Part shown: positions 1-8,313 of the stretch, piece after piece
Position numbering within the stretch: position 1 is the first letter of the stretch
How the letters are laid out: each line of letters opens with the position of its first letter
Assembly: GCA_022013085.1 (NCBI GenBank)
Contig: JAKLQX010000022.1
Span: 1 to 40,477, forward strand
From: Candidatus Omnitrophota bacterium
Lineage (GTDB): Bacteria; Omnitrophota; Gorgyraeia; Gygaellales; Profunditerraquicolaceae
Direction of reading: 5' to 3'
DNA: 40,477 nt
Notes under the pieces: model-generated
Databases searched by the model: none
What the model was told of the DNA's origin: nothing
The model's input: the letters and a program-made list of their open reading frames with translations, nothing else
Position numbers and translations under genes: made by a program

Positions 1-2
1 CA

Positions 3-143
3 CCCTGGCAACTAGCACAGGAGAAGAAACCTGATCTGGATAAACGGCTTTTAATGATTCCACCAGTAGATTTAGATAGAATGCTCAACATTTATACTAA
101 CTCTTTAACTCAAGGGGGTAAGGATGTCTTGACCAATCCCTGA
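3..143 (+). CDS. C-terminal end of an unrecognised protein (cut by window edge)
   Basis: An open frame enters from the left edge and ends at TGA 141-143, giving about 46 residues, starting PWQLAQEKKPDLDK and ending GGKDVLTNP. I do not recognise the family. It overlaps the 5' end of the next small gene, whose Shine-Dalgarno lies inside it, so the two probably share a transcript. Too little is present to assign a function. Confidence 0.45.
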   Translation, partial: PWQLAQEKKPDLDKRLLMIPPVDLDRMLNIYTNSLTQGGKDVLTNP

Positions 144-376
144 ATAACAAAATTGAACGCGACTTAGGGGAGCAGCCAATAGCTAAAATTATGGCTGAGC
201 ATGGATTTAAGCCCCATAATTTGGTGAGTAGCTCAACCGAACAGATTACGCATAAAATGGTCAGCCGCGCAGCCAAAGGCAGGCGTTTGAATTTGAAAAT
301 CCAATACCGGCTGCTTAATGCTTTGAACAAAGCTGCGAATAAACAGTATACGCTAAAGGATCTTTTTAACTATTGA
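124..376 (+). CDS. small basic protein, apparent +1 shift at codon 3
   Basis: A frame open from 122 to TAA 374-376 encodes a basic protein of about 77 residues, including KIERDLGEQPIAKIMAEHG and ending KDLFNY. The only in-frame ATG is at 191, which would discard well-formed upstream coding. A good Shine-Dalgarno (AGGGGG, about 112-117) instead faces ATG 124, but that frame reads Met-Ser-stop (TGA 130-132). A +1 shift at TCT-TGA-C would give MSDQSLNNKIERDLG and join the long frame. This could be a sequencing or assembly indel, a real mutation, or recoding; the site resembles the prfB context of an AGGGGGT element and a UGA-C stop. The function is unknown. If no shift occurs, the conservative CDS is 191-376. 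Confidence 0.5.
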
Positions 377-441
377 AGTCTTTTTGCTCCTGTTAAGGCC
401 ATAAGGTTTATGTGTTCACTAGATTGTTTGCAATTTTGGCA

Positions 442-470
442 TTGACTTTTCTATATTGTAGTTGTATTAT
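442..470 (+). promoter_or_regulatory. sigma-70-type promoter for the small gene at 498
   Basis: TTGACT (442-447), a 17-bp spacer and TATTAT (465-470) precede the small ORF at 498 by 27 bp. Nothing else was seen in the roughly 120-bp gap 377-497. Confidence 0.55.
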
Positions 471-497
471 TAGTTATACTAATAAAAAGGAGTTATT

Positions 498-620
498 ATG
501 TTAATGTTAATAATGACATTAAGTATATCGGTATCTGTAGTTTTTATACTTGTTTTTCTTGTAGACATATCAATTAATATTCGTCGTCTGAGCATTAATA
601 TCAAGAAAATGATTAAGTAA
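498..620 (+). CDS. 40-residue single-TM small protein
   Basis: The ORF runs from ATG 498 to TAA 618-620. A Shine-Dalgarno AAAAGGAG lies about 6 nt upstream, a promoter precedes it, and an intrinsic terminator follows 16 bp after the stop, so it forms a complete monocistronic unit. The product starts MLMLIMTLSISVSVV, has one hydrophobic span over about residues 2-25, and a basic C-terminus (RR, KK) that should be cytoplasmic by the positive-inside rule. It resembles in build, but not obviously in sequence, the 41-residue protein at 7812. The function is unknown. Confidence 0.55.
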   Translation: MLMLIMTLSISVSVVFILVFLVDISINIRRLSINIKKMIK

Positions 621-636
621 GATTAAGTAAACACAG

Positions 637-665
637 GGGCTGGACTTAACCGTTCAGCCCTTTTT
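637..665 (+). terminator. intrinsic terminator
   Basis: The stem GGGCTG-GAC pairs with GTT-CAGCCC (one G-U), followed by TTTTT at 661-665. It closes the small-protein transcription unit. Confidence 0.8.
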
Positions 666-738
666 GTTTATAATCAGGACTCGCCAGTTAGGGAACCGCA
701 AATAAATGAGATATGAAAAATAATGGTTTAATCTTTCC

Positions 739-1809
739 ATGAAAAGCAAAGTATATTTAGTGCGTCTTGAAAATTTTGCCCAGACTCAGGTTGTTGCTGG
801 CAAGCTTAAGCATTTGCTTGAAGAAAGCCGGGTTCTGGATTTTATCCAGCCGAATTTTAAAGTGGCCCTTAAGATGCATTTTGGCGAAGAAGGTAATACC
901 GGATTTGTTAAGCCGGAATATTTGCGTGTAGTCAGTGACGCAATATCTTCAAAAGGAGCAGTTGTATCGATAGCAGATACTAATACTCTTTATCGTGGCA
1001 GGCGGACTAATTCGATTGAACATCTGGCCTTAGCTCGGGAACATGGATTTACCCGGGGAGCTTTGTCGGCTAAAGTAATTGTGCCTGATGATAGCAAGAA
1101 AGAGAACACCGTAGAAGTACAAATCAATCAAAAATTTATTAAAACCGCTAAACTGGTTCGGTTTTTTGTGGATAGCGATGCTCTTCTGGGGGTTAGTCAT
1201 TTCAAGGGCCATATTATGACTGGTTTTGGGGGAGCTCTTAAAAATCTGGGTATGGGTTGTGCTGCCCGCGTTGGAAAGTTACAGCAGCATTCTGATATTT
1301 CTCCTATTTGTTATCAACAGAAATGCATAGGTTGCGGGGAGTGCGAAAAAGTGTGTCCGGTAAAAGCTATTATTATAAAAAGTAATAAATCAGTTATTGA
1401 TGGCGCAAAATGTATTGGCTGCGCAACTTGTATTGCTGTTTGTCCGGTTTCGGCGATAGATGTGCCTTGGGGTTCTGGAGCAGCTATTATCCAAGAGAAG
1501 ATGATTGAATATACTTTTGCGGTGATGAAAAATAAAAAGGGCAGAGCGGGATTTCTAAATTTTGCCATTAAGATTACTAAGGAGTGTGACTGTTTAGCGA
1601 AAGATGATCCGCGAGTTGCACCTGATATCGGGATATTGGCTTCAACTGACCCGGTAAGTATTGACCAGGCTAGCCTTGATTTGGTAAATCTTACTTGTGG
1701 TAAAGATATTTTTAAAGAGCTTCATCCAGAGCGTGATGGTAGTAAGCAGCTTAAATATGCTCAAAAACTAGGCCTGGGCAATCTGGATTATGAGTTGATT
1801 GAATTATAA
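739..1809 (+). CDS. DUF362-domain protein with two 4Fe-4S clusters
   Basis: A 356-residue cytoplasmic protein. Residues 1-190 match the DUF362 type: MHFGEEGNTGFVKP near 46-59, and the glycine-rich stretch TGFGGALKNLGMGCA at 161-175. Two ferredoxin motifs follow, C196-C199-C202-C206 and C225-C228-C231-C235, each CxxCxxCxxxCP, binding two [4Fe-4S] clusters. A further conserved-looking region contains DCLAKDDPRVAPDIGILAS. The family is common in anaerobes and its exact reaction is unknown; electron transfer is inferred from the clusters only. The gene ends 6 bp before the helicase start, so the two are probably co-transcribed. No strong Shine-Dalgarno is visible, but the start matches the family N-terminus. 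Confidence 0.88.
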   Translation: MKSKVYLVRLENFAQTQVVAGKLKHLLEESRVLDFIQPNFKVALKMHFGEEGNTGFVKPEYLRVVSDAISSKGAVVSIADTNTLYRGRRTNSIEHLALAREHGFTRGALSAKVIVPDDSKKENTVEVQINQKFIKTAKLVRFFVDSDALLGVSHFKGHIMTGFGGALKNLGMGCAARVGKLQQHSDISPICYQQKCIGCGECEKVCPVKAIIIKSNKSVIDGAKCIGCATCIAVCPVSAIDVPWGSGAAIIQEKMIEYTFAVMKNKKGRAGFLNFAIKITKECDCLAKDDPRVAPDIGILASTDPVSIDQASLDLVNLTCGKDIFKELHPERDGSKQLKYAQKLGLGNLDYELIEL

Positions 1810-1815
1810 AATATT

Positions 1816-4728
1816 ATGGATAAAGTTTTAGAAGGATTAAATAAAGAGCAGGTGCAGGCAGTTACGCATAACTTCGGGCCGCTTTTAATTATTGCCGGCG
1901 CAGGAACAGGCAAGACTCGCGTAATTACCCAGCGTATTGCCTGGTTGATAAATCAGGGCCTGGCTAAAACCGATGAAATCTTAGCACTTACTTTTACGGA
2001 TAAGGCAGCCAAGGAGATGCAGGAGCGGGTGGATATCCTCATGCCTTATGGTTACACGGATATTTGGATCTCTACGTTCCATGCTTTTGGTGACCGTGTT
2101 TTGCGCGAGAATGCTTTGGTTGCCGGGCTAAATCCGGATTTTAAAGTGCTTGCTCAGGCAGAGGCCGCGGTATTTTTCCGTGAACATCTTTTTGAGTTTA
2201 CGCTTAATTATTACCGGCCGCTATCTGAGCCTACGCGTTTTATTGAAGCGCTTATTTCATTTTTTAGCCGGGCAAAAGATGAAGATATATCAGAAATTGA
2301 GTATTTCAAATATGCTCAGGATTTTTTGATTCAGGCAAAAATCAACCCGGATGATTTAGCTACTGAAGAGCTGGCAGTGCAGCAGATGGAGGTAGCAGGT
2401 GCTTATGTTTTGTATCAGGAGCTTTTAGCTAAGCAAGGCCTGATTGATTTTGGTAATCAGTTTTATTTAAGCTTGCGGCTATTACGCGAGCATCCTTTGA
2501 TTCTGCAAAATTATCAAAAACAATTTAAATATATTCTGGTAGATGAATTTCAGGATACGAATTTCGCGCAGTTTCAGATTATAAAACTTTTGGCGGGCAT
2601 AACAAGAAATATCACTGTCGTTGCAGATGATGATCAGTGCATTTATCGTTGGCGCGGGGCTGCCTATAGTAATGTGCTTAATTTTATTTCTGAGTATCCT
2701 TTAGCTGAAAAAATTACCTTGATTCAGAATTACCGTTCCACTCAACCGATCCTGGATAGTTCCTATCAGTTAATTCAGTATAATAATCCGGAGCGTTTCG
2801 AAGTAAAAGCCAAAATTAATAAACAGCTTATTGGTTTAACTAAAGAAGGCCTGCAACCTACGCATTTACATTTTGATACGCATTCAACTGAAGCTGATAA
2901 TGTAAGTAAGATTATAGAAGATAAAGTAAGTCTAGGTAAGTTTAAGTATAGAGATTTTGCCATTCTTGTGCGCTCTAACTCTGATGCTCAAGGTTTTATC
3001 CAATCATTAAATATGCAGAATATTCCCTGGCAGTTTAGCGGTAATCAGGGATTATATGGCCGGGAAGAAGTAAGGCTGTGTATTAATTTTTTGCGTGTGA
3101 TTGCTAACCCTTCAGATTCATTAAGCTTGTATTATTTGGTGAGCTCTGAGATCTATAAAGTAAATCTAGCGGATCTGGCATTGTGTAATCACTTTGCCCG
3201 GCGTAGGAACCTCACGCTTTATGCGGTGTTTAGTGATTTAGAAAAAATTCTGGAGTTAAACCAAGTACAGGATGAGACTAAGGAAAAGATAAAACAGCTG
3301 CTTTTGGATATTGAGAAATTCTTGCAGACCGCACGTTCCGAGACAACCGGCAGGCTGCTTTATAGTTTTCTTACTGATACGGGTTATCTTAAATTTCTGA
3401 CGCATAATCCCAGTTTAGAAAAAGAAACTAAAATTCAGAATATCGCTAAGTTTTTTAATCAAGTGCGTGATTTTCAACTCGTGGCTAAAGAGGACAGAGT
3501 GATCAGCTTTATTAAACATCTTAATCTGCTAATTGAGTCAGGAGATGACCCTCCGACAGTAGAGGCAGATTTAGACCAGGATGCGGTAAATATTCTGACT
3601 ATTCATAAAGCTAAGGGTTTAGAGTTCAAGGTGGTATTTTTAGTCAGCCTGGTACAGGGAAAATTTCCGCTTCCTAAACGATCGCAGCAGATTAGCCTGC
3701 CGGATTGCTTAATTAAAGAAATTCTTCCCAGCGGAGATTTCCATACACAGGAGGAGCGCCGGCTTTTTTATGTAGGGATGACGCGCGCGAAAGTTGAATT
3801 ATATTTTACCAGCGCACAGGATTATGGGGGCAAGCGAATGCGCAAGGTAAGCCAGTTTGTGCTTGAGGCTTTGGGCAAACAGCGCGAAGTGGACACTGAA
3901 AAGAAAAAAACCTCAAGCCTGGAGAGTATCCAGCGTTTTGCTCCGGCTAAAGAATTGCCTAAATCAGCCCTTCAGGAAATTCCAGAAGGAAAACTGATTA
4001 GTTTAAGTTATTATCAAATTGATGATTATCTGACCTGTCCTTTAAAATATAAATATGTAAATATATTGCGCGTGCCGATTATGGAGCATCATACGGTTAT
4101 TTATGGCCGGGCTATGCATGAGGCAGTTAGTCAATATCTGTTGTGCAAGCTTGAGGGTAAGAAAATAGAGATGCATGATCTTTTGGATTGTTTCGAAACT
4201 AATTTTGACCCCCAGGGATTTCTTGATGTTAGTCATCAGGAGGAGCGTTCCCGTATTGGCAGAGAGGCTTTAATTAGATTTTATAAGGATGAAGAAAGGC
4301 GTAATTTGACCCCTATATCTATTGAAGAAAAATTTTCTTTTATAATCGGTAATAATAAGATCGCTGGCAGGTTTGACCGTATAGATATGGAGCATGATGG
4401 CGCGGTAATTATGGATTTTAAAACTTCAGCGATTAAGACTCAAGAAAATGCGGATAAGCGAGTTAAGGAAAGCAAACAGTTAGCACTTTATGCCTTGGCC
4501 TATCAGTATAGATCCGGGGTTTTGCCGGTTGCAGTCGCGTTATATTTCCTGGAATCCGGGATTATTGGTAGGTATGAACTTAGCGAAGATGATTTAGAGG
4601 ATGTAAAAAAGGATATTTTGAAAGTTTCTGCGGGAATTCGCCAGCAAAGTTATCCAGCTAAACCCGAATATAAGGCCTGCACTTATTGTGCTTATAATCA
4701 AATTTGCCCTCAGGCAGTAATGCGTTGA
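1816..4728 (+). CDS. UvrD/PcrA-family helicase fused to a PD-(D/E)XK Fe-S nuclease
   Basis: A 970-residue superfamily 1A DNA helicase-nuclease. Residues 1 to about 680 are the UvrD-type motor: Walker A AGAGTGKT at 27-34, Walker B/motif II DEFQDT near 243, motif III DDDQCIYRWRGA, QNYRST, TIHKAKGLEFKVVF and VGMTRAK. The C-terminal part is a RecB/AddB-like nuclease: GRAMHE, AGRFDRID and IMDFKTS carry the expected catalytic acidic and Lys residues. Cys741 with Cys955, Cys958 and Cys964 makes the CxnCx2Cx5C pattern that holds a 4Fe-4S cluster in AddB-type nucleases. It probably processes DNA ends or repair intermediates. A separate AddAB pair is not in the window, so this single-chain version may substitute for it (inference). 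Confidence 0.92.
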   Translation: MDKVLEGLNKEQVQAVTHNFGPLLIIAGAGTGKTRVITQRIAWLINQGLAKTDEILALTFTDKAAKEMQERVDILMPYGYTDIWISTFHAFGDRVLRENALVAGLNPDFKVLAQAEAAVFFREHLFEFTLNYYRPLSEPTRFIEALISFFSRAKDEDISEIEYFKYAQDFLIQAKINPDDLATEELAVQQMEVAGAYVLYQELLAKQGLIDFGNQFYLSLRLLREHPLILQNYQKQFKYILVDEFQDTNFAQFQIIKLLAGITRNITVVADDDQCIYRWRGAAYSNVLNFISEYPLAEKITLIQNYRSTQPILDSSYQLIQYNNPERFEVKAKINKQLIGLTKEGLQPTHLHFDTHSTEADNVSKIIEDKVSLGKFKYRDFAILVRSNSDAQGFIQSLNMQNIPWQFSGNQGLYGREEVRLCINFLRVIANPSDSLSLYYLVSSEIYKVNLADLALCNHFARRRNLTLYAVFSDLEKILELNQVQDETKEKIKQLLLDIEKFLQTARSETTGRLLYSFLTDTGYLKFLTHNPSLEKETKIQNIAKFFNQVRDFQLVAKEDRVISFIKHLNLLIESGDDPPTVEADLDQDAVNILTIHKAKGLEFKVVFLVSLVQGKFPLPKRSQQISLPDCLIKEILPSGDFHTQEERRLFYVGMTRAKVELYFTSAQDYGGKRMRKVSQFVLEALGKQREVDTEKKKTSSLESIQRFAPAKELPKSALQEIPEGKLISLSYYQIDDYLTCPLKYKYVNILRVPIMEHHTVIYGRAMHEAVSQYLLCKLEGKKIEMHDLLDCFETNFDPQGFLDVSHQEERSRIGREALIRFYKDEERRNLTPISIEEKFSFIIGNNKIAGRFDRIDMEHDGAVIMDFKTSAIKTQENADKRVKESKQLALYALAYQYRSGVLPVAVALYFLESGIIGRYELSEDDLEDVKKDILKVSAGIRQQSYPAKPEYKACTYCAYNQICPQAVMR

Positions 4729-4773
4729 TGATTCTATAATAAGCCGGGCTGATTTTCATTAACTATTAATAAC

Positions 4774-4801
4774 AGTAGGGCAGGTTTAAACCTGCCCTAC
4801 T
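4774..4801. repeat. perfect 28-bp palindrome after the helicase gene
   Basis: AGTAGGGCAGGTTT is followed directly by its exact reverse complement. It has no T-tract, so it is not a standard terminator. It may act as an mRNA 3'-end stabiliser or belong to a dispersed palindromic family. Confidence 0.7.
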
Positions 4802-4848
4802 ATGTTGAAAGTCGACAGGATTCGTTGCGCTGCATGTTAATCTAAAAG

Positions 4849-4877
4849 TTGACAAGTTTCCCTATTTGGGCTATAGT
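4849..4877 (+). promoter_or_regulatory. promoter of plsC unit
   Basis: TTGACA (4849-4854), a 17-bp spacer and TATAGT (4872-4877) lie 20 bp before the plsC start. This marks a new transcription unit after the helicase. Confidence 0.65.
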
Positions 4878-4897
4878 TAAGGTAGAAAATTAAGGGT

Positions 4898-5638
4898 ATG
4901 AATACAATTATTTCGATAGGTATTTGGTTGGTCAGTGGTTTATTGACTATTCTGCTTTTCTTCGTGGTCTTTTTTCTAAATATCCTGCTTTTCCCTTTTG
5001 ATAAGAAAAAAAAGATTACTCATAGGCAGTGTTTCTGGTGGTCGGACGCTGTTATCGGCTTCAATCCTTATTGGAACGTATCTGTCCATGGCCTTGAGAA
5101 TATAGACCACAAAAGAACTTACGTGATTATCTCTAACCACCAGAGCATGGCGGATATCGCAGTTCTTTATCAGACTAAGATGCAGTTTAGGTGGGTGGCT
5201 AAGGCGAGTTTGTTTAAGGTGCCTTTTATCGGCTGGTGCCTTGGGTTGATTAAACATATTAAGCTCCTACGCGGTGATTTCACAAGTATCAAAGAGGTTT
5301 ATCAGGCGGCAAGCAAGTGGTTACAAAAAGATATCTCTGTATTGTTTTTTCCGGAAGGCACGCGTAGTTCAAGCAATCAAATGGGTGAATTCCAAAATGG
5401 GGCTTTTAAGTTGGCGATTAAAGAAAAAAAGCCTATTTTACCTATTTGCCTAAGGAATACGCATAATGCTATCCCTAAGGGTAGCTGGATTTTTAAAACT
5501 AAGGTTAAGGCCTCAGTTACTGTACTTCCGGCAGTAGAAACTGATGGGTTTGGGCCGGGCGATTTTGTTTTACTCAAGGATATTGTACGCGCTAAACTTA
5601 TGGAAGCAGGAGAAAGTATAGATGCAGAAAAAATTTAA
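4898..5638 (+). CDS. plsC: 1-acyl-sn-glycerol-3-phosphate acyltransferase (PlsC family)
   Basis: This 246-residue inner-membrane enzyme would acylate lysophosphatidic acid to phosphatidic acid in phospholipid synthesis. It has an N-terminal membrane segment (about 5-33). The catalytic HX4D is at His81-Asp86 within NHQSMAD, and the glycerophosphate-binding FPEGTRS is at 151-157. A promoter lies directly upstream. The last 17 nt overlap the following AsmA-like gene, whose Shine-Dalgarno (AGGAG) lies inside plsC. The family assignment is firm; the exact acyl acceptor is not shown by sequence. Confidence 0.9.
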   Translation: MNTIISIGIWLVSGLLTILLFFVVFFLNILLFPFDKKKKITHRQCFWWSDAVIGFNPYWNVSVHGLENIDHKRTYVIISNHQSMADIAVLYQTKMQFRWVAKASLFKVPFIGWCLGLIKHIKLLRGDFTSIKEVYQAASKWLQKDISVLFFPEGTRSSSNQMGEFQNGAFKLAIKEKKPILPICLRNTHNAIPKGSWIFKTKVKASVTVLPAVETDGFGPGDFVLLKDIVRAKLMEAGESIDAEKI

Positions 5639-6698
5639 GATTTTGTTTTTAATCTTTGCGGTATTTCTGGCTATCTTTGTTGTAGCCAGTATTTTAGTCG
5701 CGGTATACGCGCCTAAAATTGTTGAAGATCAGATTCAGCAGAATCTAAAAGTTAAGGTTTCTCTAAGTAAAATAAGTTTAACATTGCCTTTTACTATTAC
5801 ACTTGAAAAATTAGAGATAGGTGATTTTGCCAGTATCAAGAGAATATCTTTTTCTCCGAACTTAATTAGTTTATTATTCGGTAAAATAGTTATTCATGGT
5901 TTAAATATTACAGAACCAGTGATTAATCTTGTGCGATCATCAGATGGCTTGCTAAATTTGCCGGTTTTAGAGCAGAAGGGCTCACCATTAGCAATTTATC
6001 TGACTAGTTTTAAAGTGCAAGGCGGCAAAATAATTTTTACGGATAGGAAGGTAAACGCTGCGGGGTATCAGATAATTGTTGAGAAGCTAGATGTAAGTGT
6101 AGCTAAAGTTTCTTTGCCGATACTGTCGCTGGCTACAAATTTTAGCTTAAGCGCGCAATTAGCAACTTTCGCGGGAAAACCTTTTGGCAATATTATTTTT
6201 TCTGGATGGCTTGATTATTTGGCCAGGGATATGGATGCAAAACTAACTGTTAAAGATATGGATATAACGAATTTTTCATCTTATTATGGTAACTTTATTT
6301 CTAATAAAAAACTTTTATCAGCCAAGCTCGATCTTAGTTCGACTTTCAAAGCTAAAAATAACACTTTGAATATTATGACGGATTTAAATCTTTCGCAGCT
6401 TGTTTATGAAGCAGCAGAAGAACAGCAGCTAGGCCTAGATTTAATGAAAAACGCCTTGGATCTGTTTACTGATACTTTAGGGGATTTACATTTAGTTTTT
6501 AATATTGATACCAAGTTGGATAATCCGGCAATAAGTCAGGATAAGTTAAAAAGTGTAATTTTAAAGGCGGCAACTAAGAATCTTCGTAACCAGTCTCCAG
6601 AACAGCTAGTAGATAAGGTAAGTAAAATTATAGATAAGTATAAGGATTACGGAAAAGAGTTAAAGGGTTTGTTTTCAAATGGACGAGATAAAAACTAA
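5622..6698 (+). CDS. AsmA-like/DUF748-type membrane-anchored protein
   Basis: A 358-residue protein with one N-terminal membrane anchor (about residues 5-30) followed by a beta-rich, probably periplasmic region. The opening VKVSLSKISLTLPFTITLEKLEIGDF and the repeated strand pattern resemble AsmA/DUF748 proteins, members of the bridge-like lipid-transfer group thought to act in envelope lipid transport. It is a paralogue of the 408-residue protein at 21764: both have the order anchor, LFGKI or FLGKI, KLTVKDMD or TLKIENID, YYGN or YYSN, then a SSTFKAKNN or SSTIKGENN block. It sits after plsC and overlaps the next ORF by 20 nt. An envelope role is inference. Confidence 0.65.
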   Translation: MQKKFKILFLIFAVFLAIFVVASILVAVYAPKIVEDQIQQNLKVKVSLSKISLTLPFTITLEKLEIGDFASIKRISFSPNLISLLFGKIVIHGLNITEPVINLVRSSDGLLNLPVLEQKGSPLAIYLTSFKVQGGKIIFTDRKVNAAGYQIIVEKLDVSVAKVSLPILSLATNFSLSAQLATFAGKPFGNIIFSGWLDYLARDMDAKLTVKDMDITNFSSYYGNFISNKKLLSAKLDLSSTFKAKNNTLNIMTDLNLSQLVYEAAEEQQLGLDLMKNALDLFTDTLGDLHLVFNIDTKLDNPAISQDKLKSVILKAATKNLRNQSPEQLVDKVSKIIDKYKDYGKELKGLFSNGRDKN

Positions 6699-7335
6699 AT
6701 CTTTAAGAAATATAGAAGAGAAGATGGAAAGCTTGGATAGCGGTTCTTTGCGTTATCACATCCTTGAAAGTGCTAAAAATTTTAAGTGCTCCTGGATTGA
6801 GTTAGGGCGTTCACTTTATTCAGTTTGGAAAGAAAAAATGTATAAAGAGTGGGGGTATATAAATTTTGATATTTATGTTTCCCGTGAAATAGGCATTCGT
6901 AAGCAGACAGCAATGAAACTGCTTAAGTCATATTATTTCCTGGAAAAAGAAGAGCCGCAGTATTTAAAAGCTGATTATGCTCAGGCGAATAAGGCCGCGC
7001 AAATTCCAAGTTATGAATCAGTAGATATTTTGCGTCAAGCGAAAAATAAGAAAATATTAGATGAGGATGATTATAATAACCTGAAAAAAGAGATTTTTGA
7101 GAAAGGCCGCGATGCTGTCGAGTTAAAGAAGAATTTGGGTGTGATTATTCGCTCTAGGCAGGAGTTAGAGCCAGAAGAGGCGCAGGAAAAAAGGAAGATG
7201 GCTACGCTCAGGCGGCTTTTAGGCCAATTGCGTTCGCTTAAGCAGGAGGTTGAGGTTTTAAAAATGCTTCCTATGCCTTTAATTAAAGAGTTGGATGCTC
7301 TAATTAAAAAGCTTGATTTGGAGATAGGGGTGTAG
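6679..7335 (+). CDS. uncharacterised helical protein, possible DNA-binding
   Basis: A 218-residue, Lys/Glu-rich soluble protein that I cannot assign to a family. The middle part (about residues 55-95, with INFDIYVSREIGIRKQTAMK) looks like a helix-turn-helix-type recognition segment, and the rest is predicted helical with charged heptads (about 130-215). It overlaps the 3' end of the AsmA-like gene by 20 nt and precedes the GGQ release-factor-like gene by 5 bp, so it belongs to the plsC operon. The DNA-binding role is a guess from the central segment. Confidence 0.6.
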   Translation: MDEIKTKSLRNIEEKMESLDSGSLRYHILESAKNFKCSWIELGRSLYSVWKEKMYKEWGYINFDIYVSREIGIRKQTAMKLLKSYYFLEKEEPQYLKADYAQANKAAQIPSYESVDILRQAKNKKILDEDDYNNLKKEIFEKGRDAVELKKNLGVIIRSRQELEPEEAQEKRKMATLRRLLGQLRSLKQEVEVLKMLPMPLIKELDALIKKLDLEIGV

Positions 7336-7340
7336 TCGTT

Positions 7341-7754
7341 ATGAAAGTTGTCATGAAAGAAGTTATGACTTTAGAAAAGAAAATGCTGGCTTTAGGAGTT
7401 CGCGAAGAAGACATTATAGAAAGTTTTATTCGCTCAAGCGGCCCAGGAGGGCAGAATGTTAATAAGAGCTCTACTTGTGTGTATCTTAAGCATTTGCCTA
7501 CGGGCCTAGAAGTAAAGTGTCAACGCCAGCGTTCTCAACTGCTTAACCGCAATCTTGCCAGGCATATACTTTTAAGTAAGATTGAAAATAGAATCAAGCA
7601 GGGCCTTTTACAAAAGCAGTCGATTAAGGCAAAAATTATGCGTAAGTCGCGTCAAAAGCCCAAAAACATTAAATTAAGGGTGCTTGAACATAAACGCCGG
7701 CATTCAGATAAAAAATCTAAACGTAAGAAAATCCGCGAAATTGAAGTTGCATAA
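7341..7754 (+). CDS. RF-1 domain protein (class I release-factor-like, GGQ)
   Basis: A 137-residue protein holding the peptidyl-tRNA hydrolysing domain of class I release factors without a codon-recognition domain. The GGQ triplet is at residues 36-38 (SSGPGGQNVNKSSTCVYL), followed by VKCQRQRSQLLNRN and a strongly basic C-terminal tail (KSRQKPKN, KRRHSDKKSKRKK). The size and basic tail resemble ArfB/YaeJ-type ribosome-rescue factors and the PrfH-like group. Release of stalled ribosomes is therefore likely but inferred. Alternative starts at Met5 or Met9 are possible because ATG codons occur at 7341, 7353 and 7365. Confidence 0.82.
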   Translation: MKVVMKEVMTLEKKMLALGVREEDIIESFIRSSGPGGQNVNKSSTCVYLKHLPTGLEVKCQRQRSQLLNRNLARHILLSKIENRIKQGLLQKQSIKAKIMRKSRQKPKNIKLRVLEHKRRHSDKKSKRKKIREIEVA

Positions 7755-7811
7755 TCATTTTCTTGTGGTAGAATAAAAAAATTAATTCATATCTTAAATA
7801 AGGAGGTTAAT

Positions 7812-7937
7812 ATGGGAAACGGTTTAAGTTTTATTAGTGGGTTAATTTCTCTGGCTTTAACTATTTGGTTTGTATATTTTAGCGTATTGGTAATTCAGAA
7901 ATTAGATAAGGTAATTGAGCTTCTAAATAAAAAATAA
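7812..7937 (+). CDS. 41-residue single-TM small protein
   Basis: ATG 7812 is preceded by a full Shine-Dalgarno (AAGGAGGT, about 4 nt upstream) and the frame ends at TAA 7935-7937. The product, starting MGNGLSFISGLISLALTIWF, has one hydrophobic helix over about residues 5-29 and a charged amphipathic tail (QKLDKVIELLNKK). It lies alone between the GGQ gene and the rpsO promoter. The strong ribosome-binding site and clean transmembrane design argue for a real small membrane protein of unknown function. Confidence 0.65.
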   Translation: MGNGLSFISGLISLALTIWFVYFSVLVIQKLDKVIELLNKK

Positions 7938-7950
7938 AAAAGATAACTTA

Positions 7951-7979
7951 TTGACTTGCTAACTTAATTAACATATAAT
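7951..7979 (+). promoter_or_regulatory. rpsO-pnp promoter
   Basis: TTGACT (7951-7956), a 17-bp spacer and a perfect TATAAT (7974-7979). The expected transcription start is about 7986, only 3 nt before the rpsO Shine-Dalgarno, so the leader is extremely short. Confidence 0.75.
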
Positions 7980-8002
7980 CGAACGTAAGGGAGGTGAAGA
8001 AA

Positions 8003-8272
8003 TTGGTTTTGGTAAAAGAAAAGAAAGCAAAATTGATTGATGATTTTAAGGTGCATTCCAAGGATACTGGTTCTGCTGAGGTTCAGATAGCAATTTTAAC
8101 TGAGAGAATTAATGGTTTAGGTGATCACTTCAAAACGCATAAGAAGGATTTACATTCTCGCCATGGACTGCTCATACTAGTAAGTAGGCGCCGCAAACTC
8201 CTCAAATATCTCAAGGACAAAGATATGAAGAAGTATGAAGAGGTCTTGGGAAAACTTAAATTGAGGAAATAA
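8003..8272 (+). CDS. rpsO: 30S ribosomal protein S15
   Basis: S15 is a primary binder of 16S rRNA in the 30S platform. The sequence carries the family core [32 protein letters not shown] and [13 protein letters not shown] place the start at TTG 8003: the Shine-Dalgarno GGAGGT (7989-7994) is 8 nt upstream, and this gives 89 residues, the usual S15 length. The in-frame GTG at 7994 overlaps the Shine-Dalgarno itself and would add three residues. pnp follows 41 bp downstream, the widespread rpsO-pnp arrangement. Confidence 0.95.
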   Translation: MVLVKEKKAKLIDDFKVHSKDTGSAEVQIAILTERINGLGDHFKTHKKDLHSRHGLLILVSRRRKLLKYLKDKDMKKYEEVLGKLKLRK

Positions 8273-8313
8273 AGCCTTCAAGGTTTAATCCACAAAGAAA
8301 AGAGAGCTGAATA

